From Piezodorus guildinii (Eukaryota; Arthropoda; Insecta; Hemiptera; Pentatomidae), in NCBI GenBank assembly GCA_023052935.1, contig CM041292.1, positions 198,268,299 through 198,332,298 on the forward strand: DNA of 64,000 nt. The letters are read 5' to 3'. The first letter of the stretch is position 1; each line of letters starts with the position of its first letter. A program made the position numbers and the translations under genes. The notes under the pieces are model-generated. The model searched no databases. It was not told the origin of the DNA and saw nothing but the letters and a program-made list of their open reading frames with translations. This document shows, in pieces, positions 57,136-64,000 of this stretch.

Positions 57136-57844
57136 GTAGGAATGGAATTGCAATATTTAGTCACTGGGTACCTATATGGTGCTTAATTAGGTTAAAATGT
57201 GAGGATGATAGCAATTATCATCAATTTATTTATAATGAAATAAATTGATTGATCTTCTGTAACAGTAAGTAAATGAGTAAAATAACGAAAGAATACTCGA
57301 AGCTAAATGGATAAGTTGTGAGGATTTTAAGGGGGAAGGGGGGACTACAGAGTGGAAAGATGAGCTCTTACACGGGCAACTATAATTGAAAATTATCGAT
57401 TATTTTTCTGTTTCGCCTAGGTCGCAGAGCCGTCCTTTCAACACGTCGTTGACCCTTATACGATCCTTCTTTTCATTTGAACGACAGGTCCGACTGTCAT
57501 TCCAAACAGTCGTTCAAGAACGATCGTGTAAGTGAGCATTAAATCTCCTAATAATTCCACCACTTCTCCCTAGTTACTCATCAGTTCCAACGAATTAATG
57601 GCGAGAGCCCGTAATATTAGATTGTATCTCGAGGATTATTTTTCACTGCATTAGTAGAAAATAAATAGACGAAACAGTTTATCACAAAAAATACTATTAT
57701 AAATAGAAAATATTGTAAATATCTTAAGAATTTCGGCAACGAAAGATCCGTCTTGACCAACGGAAGGGCTGATAAAAGTAAAGCTTTTTATTGAGCACTC
57801 TCTACCTGGAGGACGGAAGGATGCGATAAGGATAGCGGCCTTAC

Positions 57845-58052
57845 CTGGAAGGTCCTCGAGGACGAAGAGAGTCCTGAGTCACTTTCACAGCCGCAGGAAC
57901 GGTTACATCACTGCTCCGGGCGGAGGTCACTTTTAGCGACTTATTCATAACTCCTGCAACTGTCACTGCACCCGTAACAGGTGTGTCGGTTCCGAGAGAA
58001 GTAACAGGTATAAATGTTTCCGTTTCAATTAAAGGAACGGTTTTAATACATC
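57845..58052 (-). CDS. host gene internal exon, unrecognised Val/Thr-rich protein
   Basis: The minus strand is open through TVPLIETETFIPVTSLGTDT, then PVTGAVTVAGVMNKSLKVTS and VPAAVKVTQDSLRPRGPS, ending at a strong donor (CCAG/GTAAGG at 57,845/57,844). A probable acceptor (gcttttaag) lies near 58,052. The Val/Thr/Pro-rich, low-Cys composition suggests a linker or disordered region. The phase matches the candidate exon at 55,553-55,727. No family is recognised. Confidence 0.5.
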
Positions 58053-58436
58053 CTTAAAAGCCTTACGTAAAGGATCAAAGGTGAAATTAATTAGTCACCG
58101 AACTTAATTACTTTTTAATATAAATTAATAATTAATTCTTGAGCGTGAAATTCATTGATTCAAAATTAAGCATCCTGTTGAGATCGGTAATGTCATATAT
58201 TTTTATTGTATCCTGTTTATTCAATTTTTTATATAATACCATTAATTTACCTATGAGGGAATCATTGAATGAGATTTAATTAAACAGCTCACCACATGTA
58301 AATAACAAGTTTTATGAACAAATGATTTTTTTTTTTCTTCTAGAAATATAAAGTTAGAAATAGATTTAGTCCTGTATTGTATTTAATTAACTATTTACAT
58401 GCATGTATTGCAATTAAACCAATGGCAAATATTGAA
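58053..58436. other. no gene recognised
   Basis: AT-rich; nothing supported. Confidence 0.4.
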
Positions 58437-58575
58437 AATAATTTATTTATTGAGATATATTACAATTTGTTACAAAATGAACAATAGTAATAGTGATAGG
58501 AGACCACATTCATACAATATATACAGAAAGTAATAATAATAGTAAAATTACATAAAATAGAAAATAAATAAATTC
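58437..58575 (+). repeat. dispersed repeat B, copy 2
   Basis: Matches 10,471-10,620 over about 140 bp. A GC-richer block at 58,690-58,830 ('cagcgcctctatctcagccg') follows, possibly the same element's body. Confidence 0.7.
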
Positions 58576-58869
58576 AGATATATAAAATAAAATAATAATA
58601 AACAAAAAAAAATATCAAAACAACAATCTATAATTGAGATAAATAAAAAGTTGGCAAATAAACAAATATCATAAAAACAATCATAACTATATAAAACTGC
58701 TAAAGGGACCCTAGACTGCGCTTTTCCCTCTACTGGTGGAGAAAAAAGCGGAATCCAAGAGATCCCAGCGCCTCTATCTCAGCCGCATCACTGGTGTGAG
58801 CCAGTGGAGGCTGAGTTAGGGCGCTGTAGCCACAAACATAATGACAAAATAAGAAATTCAATAATGGTT

Positions 58870-59222
58870 TGTTTTTTCTTACGTTTACAAAATTATCATT
58901 CTTCCGACGGTTATACCAGTGTGAAATGTTGTCATTGACTTTGAAGGATGGACAGAATTTTAAGGTTTTCGAGAATAAAGTTCTAGGTAAAATTTTTGGT
59001 CCAAATAGGTTTGAGGCTCTTTGAGAATTTAAAAGATTATAGAACGCTCACTCCAGCATAAATTAGGTTATAATATCGCGACGGCTCAAATGATCTTCTA
59101 AAATGGTGAGACTTAGTGTTGATAGAATTCCTAACAAATTAAATGCCATGATCTGACTGGTACGAGTCTGAGAGGTAGGCCGAGCCGTAGATGGGAGGAT
59201 TGTGTCAAGTCTGATCTTTAAA
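58870..59222 (+). pseudogene. RTE-type LINE C-terminal fragment, strongly decayed
   Basis: 'ttttcgagaataaagttcta', 'tttttggtccaaataggttt' and 'gccgagccgtagatgggagg' correspond to the FENKVL, IFGP and GRPRRRWED blocks seen at 8.5-8.9 kb. Confidence 0.6.
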
Positions 59223-59489
59223 GCTTATTATTATTGTTTTTATTACACTTTGTTTTCCCATATATTAGTAATAAAAATTGACGTGGATGCTAAAATGATC
59301 TACTTGCTTATAATTTTAATAGACATGTTTCTGCATCGTTCTTAATAAAAAAACAAAATCGATTCCAATTTAGTTTTTTGCGGAAAAATAGTTTTCCTGA
59401 TTTTTGAAATTAACAACTCTTAAATTTAAAATAACGATGATATAAAACACATGTACAGGAACTACCAAAAGAAGAACTCTGAACAAATT

Positions 59490-59640
59490 TCTAAATCAAA
59501 ATGTTCCGCGGTCATCAACTTTTTCGGTGCTTCGGAGGATTATTTATTATTGAAAAGGAAGGCCAAAACCAGTGTGCTAACGTGGAGTTTTTCGTGCAAG
59601 GGTCAGAAGTTTATGCGGGTTAAATAGTCAAAATATAGAT
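59490..59640 (-). pseudogene. LINE 3' fragment, reversed
   Basis: 'cggtgcttcggaggattatt' and 'acgtggagtttttcgtgcaa' are the complement of the LINE pre-stop coding segment. Confidence 0.5.
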
Positions 59641-59764
59641 CATTAAGGTTATCTTGAATGTTTTTCTATGGGACTCGGAAATTAATTATGATTGTTGAAT
59701 ACTTTAACAGATTCAGTCGTTGTCAAGTTGACAATGGATATGTAAGTATATAGGCACTCAAGAC

Positions 59765-59841
59765 AAATGATTTAAAAATTCTTCAATTGATTTTAACAAT
59801 GTAGGTAAGTGAAATTCGTGTTGCGCGCACCAGATTTTTTT
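59765..59841 (+). repeat. repeat A 3' end
   Basis: 'aattcttcaattgatttta' and 'gtaggtaagtgaaattcgtg', then TTGCGCGCACCAGATTTTTT. Confidence 0.7.
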
Positions 59842-60284
59842 ATTTTGGTGTAAACATTAAAGGATAACAACAACTATGATACTCTGTTCCCTGTTAAAAT
59901 GTTTACATACACTGTTACCTGTTAAACACAGTTCCCTCTAAAATGTTTCATGAGGCAAATTGTCAATTTGAATAAATCGAATACTCAACAAGAACAATTG
60001 TTAGAGAGTTTCCTCACACATAATTCGATCCACGGAAAATAAATTAAGATAAAGATGTAATAAATCTTGTATATAAAAATTAAAAAAAAAAAAAAAACTA
60101 CAAACTGATTCCAATCTTTGCAGTTGGAAGTCAGGTGCATTACACACTCAACCACTTCACTCTCCATATTGATCAAACACGTTTTGTTATTGACCAATCA
60201 TAGACACTATACATTAGTAGATAACCGGCAATTAAAAAACAAAACTAATTAATTTATAAACATAGGTTTGTTAATTAATTTACT
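59842..60284. other. no gene recognised
   Basis: AT-rich, with an A run at 60,081-60,096; nothing supported. Confidence 0.4.
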
Positions 60285-60530
60285 ACGGCACCCTGTGCTA
60301 CAATCCAGGACTCCAGGCGCCCCTAGGAGAGACCCTGACACGGATGGGCGAAGGCTGGCCGGCAGGATCCTGCGGTCGCGTGTGTCCAGCCTCTGTCAAG
60401 GACGTTCCTTCCAGGATAATAACACAGCCTCTGCTACGCCGAGTAACCGCGCAGTTACCTGTTGGCCAAGAGTTGCCAAACTAGGCTCCATTTCATCCGT
60501 TGGCCCTGCTCTTGCAAATGACTAGTCTGA
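60285..60530. other. GC-rich CpG block, possible exon or promoter
   Basis: Strongly contrasting base composition. On the minus strand an ATG in MEPSLATLGQQ runs to a donor (CAACAG/GTAACT at about 60,454). On the plus strand an 85-codon frame (60,268-60,525) is open. A first exon with a CpG-rich promoter is plausible but unproven. Confidence 0.3.
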
Positions 60531-60586
60531 TATGGTGTAATCAGGATTCCTATATTAGTCTCATATATCTTGCAATATTTTGGGGT

Positions 60587-60890
60587 GTAGCATATGATCT
60601 GAACAGTTCCAGGCTTCCTTAATTAGTTTTAAACAGAATTGGTCCAGAAACTCCAGAACTTATTTTCGTTTCTTCTATTATTTTTAGGAAATTTTACTTA
60701 ATATTTCACACTCTAAAATGCACTCCTTACCTTCTTTTTATTACACATTTATTTTTCTTCACAATTTATCACATAATGTTTCTACGTTTCGGGGTTCTTT
60801 CCCCATTATCAAGGGGTGTAGCATATGATCTGAACAGTTCCAGGCTTCCTTAATGTGTTTTAAACAGAATTGGTCCAGAAACTCCGGTTC
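60587..60890 (+). repeat. direct repeat pair flanking a hammerhead-like module
   Basis: 'gatctgaacagttccaggct' to 'attggtccagaaactcc' occurs at about 60,595-60,655 and 60,828-60,888. Between them 60,656-60,815 is a module repeated at 61,325-61,487 and, inverted, at 61,670-61,800. Confidence 0.8.
60783..60815 (-). ncRNA. degenerate hammerhead-like motif
   Basis: Minus strand TTGATAA, GGGG...CCCC stem II, GAAA, CG. Two core changes from CTGATGA. The same at 61,455-61,486 (-), and with GAGA at 61,692-61,722 (+). Confidence 0.4.
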
Positions 60891-61034
60891 CATTCAAAAA
60901 TTCAAAGTATATATCCATGTCTTTAGCAACTATTTTTTAAAACTGGAATGGAACGCTGATACAGATTCACCGGTGGCAAGAATTTTCGTCTAGTATACCT
61001 TGCCTCCTCATTAAAAATACTTTCTATATTACGA

Positions 61035-61185
61035 AACATAGGGGTCACCTGTGGTGTATTGGTTTGCATATCAGCCTTCAATGCCAATTTCGAGGATTAA
61101 AACCCGGCAGATGGCCCTAGGATTTTTTAAAGGAGTAAAAAATCCTTGGTTAAGCCGTTCTTCGGAAGGGCTAGTATCATCAGGC
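61035..61185 (+). mobile_element. SINE S1, partial
   Basis: 'ggtcacctgtggtgtattgg', 'ggccctaggattttttaaag' and 'aatccttggttaagccgttc' match the S1 head and early body. Confidence 0.7.
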
Positions 61186-61379
61186 TAGCTCAATAGAATA
61201 TAACCACGAAGAGTAGTTGGTGAGGCAAGTTGAATTCAAGATGGGAGGAATCCAGAGAGTCCAGCAAACAACCGAGGATAAAAAAACAAAGGTTTACGCC
61301 TAACTTAGCAAAGTAGTAATAATAAGAAATCTTATTTTCTTTTCTTCTATAATTTTTAGGAAATTTTACTTAATATTTC

Positions 61380-61790
61380 ACATTCAAAAATGCACCCCTT
61401 ACCTTCTTTTTATTACACATTTATTTTTCTTCACAATTTATCACATAATTTTTCTACGTTTCGGGGTTCTTTCCCCATTATCAAGACTTTTTTTTAAAAC
61501 ACTTTTTAACACACAACGCATTATTTTATATTTCTAGCTTACTGCAATTCGTCCTCTTAGATGTTTATTGGCTAACAGGCTTATTGAATAATAGAAACAG
61601 TTAACCAATAAACATCTAAGTGGACGAATTGCAGTAAGCTAGAGATGTTAAATAATGTATTGCGTGTTAAAAAGTGTTTTTAAAAAAATTCTTGATAATG
61701 AGGAAAGAACCCCGAGACGTAGAAAAACTATGTAATAAGTTGTGAAGAAAAATAAATTTTTAATAAGTGAAAGGTATGAATAAAGAAAGC
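61380..61790. repeat. about 410-bp palindrome containing two hammerhead-like motifs
   Basis: The left arm (to about 61,577) and right arm (from about 61,599) are complementary: 'gcttactgcaattcgtcctc' against 'ggacgaattgcagtaagcta'; 'tagatgtttattggctaac' against 'gttaaccaataaacatcta'; 'aaacactttttaacacacaa' against its complement. The spacer is about 22 bp. Confidence 0.85.
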
Positions 61791-61863
61791 CAATGCTGTA
61801 TTTTACACTATCTGCACAAAAATATTAGAAAAATAAGAGATTAAGAGGGAAACTTAAATAGCA

Positions 61864-62330
61864 TTGTTTAAAACAGTATTTTTGCCTGTTCTTTTATATG
61901 TTGCAGAGCGTTGGACGTTCTTTGACCAGCAAGCAAGCAATGTGACGGCCACAGAAATGAGGTACCTACGAAGAGTTCTTGCGAAAACGCGCAGAGACCG
62001 ATGGAGAAATGATAGGATAAGAGAGAATTCAAGGCCTGTAAAACAAATTACAGAGAAGCGCCAACTAAAGTGGTTCGGTCATGTGTACCGGATGATCGAA
62101 AAGCTAAATGGTTACTGGAAGTAACCATGGTTATGGTTGATATGAAGCTAAACCAGAGGGTAGGCGACCTAGAGGCAGGCTTAGGCTGATGTATTGTGAC
62201 TACATGGATAGGCTAGGGCGAGCCTGAGGCAGTAAGATGCTGGGGATGATGTGGAGGACCGGTGACAGGGATCGCTGGGTGTCGTGGGCCGAGGCTGTTC
62301 CTCCGGGCTGGTGGCATTCAGGAGGTGGGG
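61864..62330 (+). pseudogene. RTE/CR1-like LINE C-terminal fragment
   Basis: Reads LFKTVFLPVLLYVAERWTFF, then ATEMRYLRRVLAKTRRDRWR, NDRIRE and QLKWFGHVYRMIEK, and in another frame EGRRPRGRLRL...DYMDRLG and GDRDRWVSWAEAV. This is the classical order of the endonuclease-reverse transcriptase C-terminus ('PvllYg.E.W', 'EmR.LRr..g.tR.Dr.rN..IR', 'LkWfGHv.RM', 'GRpr'). A frameshift at about 62,115 and the missing 5' part make it inactive. Confidence 0.8.
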
Positions 62331-62504
62331 AGAGAGAGGAGAATAAAAGTATGAATATTACAAATTAATATCTATACATTATATTCACCCAAGTTTATAT
62401 CCCTAATTTCAGATTAGCTATATAATAGTCACGTAAAAAAGCGATATGTAGTTAAATCAAACTTGATGTGTTTATCTGTAAGTGTTGAAGGATTCAAATA
62501 CAAG

Positions 62505-62745
62505 TGCTGGGCCTCGCGGTGTATTCTCCTGGGAGATTACAGTCACGTTTCTCGATGCATTTTGTAGTGTAGGGTCGTCACTCCTTACGCCGAATTTTTT
62601 GAGTGGCCACCATTTGGCTTACGGGTCTCACATTCCCGGGCGAGAGGCTGTGAGTGAATCCCCATTTAATTACATCCTTATAAAAGCCTCGCCGGTACTG
62701 GGATTCGAACTCACACGCGCTAACCACTTCAGCCACGGGTTCTCC
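62505..62745 (-). mobile_element. SINE S2, reversed copy
   Basis: 'tctcgatgcattttgtagtg', 'gtgagtgaatccccatttaa' and 'tactgggattcgaactcaca' are the complement of S2 at 45.9-46.2 kb. B box GAGTTCGAATCCC (minus). Confidence 0.8.
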
Positions 62746-62834
62746 AAATTCAATATTCGTAAAACCTAAATGTCCGACTAACAAATCATTCTTTTTTCTT
62801 TATATTTGTTACAATGTCTTCCTTATTATGTTTA

Positions 62835-63560
62835 TACTTGAAGAATGGTGTCAGAATTGGAGAATAAAAATTAATTCCAACAAATCCCATAAAATAAATA
62901 TTACCATTCGTCGTAAACCTATGACTTCCTGCCCTACATTAGTATCCTTTAATCAAACTCATCTAGTTCCTGATGAACATATCTGATACCAAGGACTCCA
63001 TCTTGACAAACGCCTAGCTTGGAATCAGCATACAAGACTAAAACGTCTTGTAACTGCTCGCCATTTTCGACTACTTCAACACTTGCTGGACAATCGGTCA
63101 AACATTCCTCTCAACGACAAAAGGCTCATCTACATGACTACTGCAAGACCTAGCTAGAATTGACCTATGGGCCTCCACCACACCACAGAATTCTTCTCGT
63201 CTCCAATCCATACTATCGGAAAACCGTAAAATCCTCAATGCTTATTTTTTCACGAATAAACTCCATACAGACCTTAATGTTCCATACGTTACTGACTAAG
63301 CCCGAACCAGGTATCAGCCATTCCATGGAAAACTTTATTCCTACTATAATCCACTGGTTTCCATCTTTTCTTCGTCTTAAATTCCTGATAATCCTCTAAG
63401 GCGTCTGAATAGAATATGTCATTCTGGTTTTGAATATTTTTGGAGTGCTACCATTGTGTAGGGTCTCTACATGTATTTTATGTCACTTTAACATTTGACT
63501 ATTACATTTACTTTATGTTTTTTAATACAGTTGTAAATATCAATACATATGTATGAATTA
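62835..63560 (+). pseudogene. Jockey-like LINE 3' third
   Basis: Encodes LEEWCQNWRIKINSNKSHK, then ITIRRKP, a stop, YQGLHLDKRLAWNQHTRLKR ('vkYLGl.LD.rltW..Hi'), HFRLLQHLLDNRSN, LIYMTTARP, then degraded sequence to the RRLKR-equivalent 'cctctaaggcgtctgaatag' and a 3' UTR to about 63,560. Several stops. The longest continuous C-terminal remnant apart from the 18.2-kb copy. Confidence 0.8.
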
Positions 63561-64000
63561 TATAAGAAAGAATAATCGAGTGAGAAAAACAACTCATTAG
63601 TAAATTTTCAAATTCCTTATTAGGGCATGTTTGGTATATTTACAATTCCATATATGAAGATAGCTAATAAGAACCAATAAAGAAATAAATCTATTTCTTA
63701 CACTTTTTGTTTTTTATTAGAAAAAAACAACAAAAAAAACAATCCCAGTTGTTTCTTCCATTCACTCGATGAATGTGGAATTGTATCTCATTCCATAATT
63801 CCCACATACTTATCAAAATTCAATGATTTGCTTGTGTCTGTTTTTAAAATTTCTTTTAATGTTTTTAAAAAGTCTAAGTTCTTTTTAAATATTTTTATGA
63901 ATAAAATATTTTTAAGTAAATAATATAGATATTATATCAATAAATTCTAAACCACGAAAGATATGATTATTAAGGTAGATTTCGGGCTGAATAAATTCTT
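63561..64000. other. no gene recognised
   Basis: AT-rich; nothing supported. Confidence 0.45.

Noticed and set aside
1..64000. CRISPR array or prokaryotic operon
   Set aside because: No regularly spaced short repeats with unique spacers; introns, SINEs and microsatellites show animal nuclear DNA.

Overview
This window looks like AT-rich, intron- and repeat-dominated nuclear DNA of an animal, most likely an arthropod. The best host-gene evidence is two splice-bounded exons of a CD36/SCARB-type scavenger receptor of the insect emp/croquemort type. Several mariner families, Jockey-like and RTE-like LINE tails, tRNA-derived SINEs and long (TA)n tracts fit the same picture. I cannot name the species. 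No complete host gene lies in the window.

Layout. 1-4 kb: a mariner tail, a SINE, LINE fragments and the two CD36 exons on the minus strand, with LINE debris and an unrecognised acidic ORF in the intron between them. 4-20 kb: dispersed repeats, RTE-like and Jockey-like tails, a mariner with an internal deletion inserted inside an old LINE (11.7-12.6 kb), a 152-bp foldback MITE (15.1 kb), and a 5'-truncated, internally deleted Jockey LINE (18.2-19.4 kb). 20.7-23.1 kb: a 1.1-kb palindrome and a second mariner that carries the same deletion junction as the first. 23-32 kb: copies of a roughly 0.9-kb repeat (called A here), one of them split by a SINE with a clean target duplication, hammerhead-ribozyme-like motifs, and candidate host exons on the minus strand.

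32,899-41,045 is the most notable object: an 8.15-kb element with about 0.84-kb, nearly identical terminal inverted repeats (TIRs), AGTAG...CTACT ends and a 6-bp target duplication (AGTTTC). Its flank has a likely paralogous empty site at 29.75 kb. The TIRs are packed with promoter-type motifs (CRE, CACGTG, CCAAT, GC/GT boxes, TATAAA) and a 115-bp tandem array. Inside are two divergent-looking genes: a small protein behind a splice acceptor with an NRF1-type promoter, and a two-finger zinc-binding protein with a TATA box. The ends resemble Polinton/Maverick-type virus-like transposons, but no polymerase, integrase, ATPase or capsid gene is visible. It is either a non-autonomous derivative or an undescribed small element.

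41-64 kb: an inverted pair of A repeats, SINEs of four types, a degraded mariner (50.4-51.2 kb), a second 1-kb palindrome flanked by opposed hammerhead-like motifs (51.4-52.5 kb), two candidate minus-strand exons (55.6 and 57.9 kb), a third palindrome with hammerhead-like modules (60.6-61.8 kb) and LINE tails to the end. Family assignments are from memory of motifs; no search was run.
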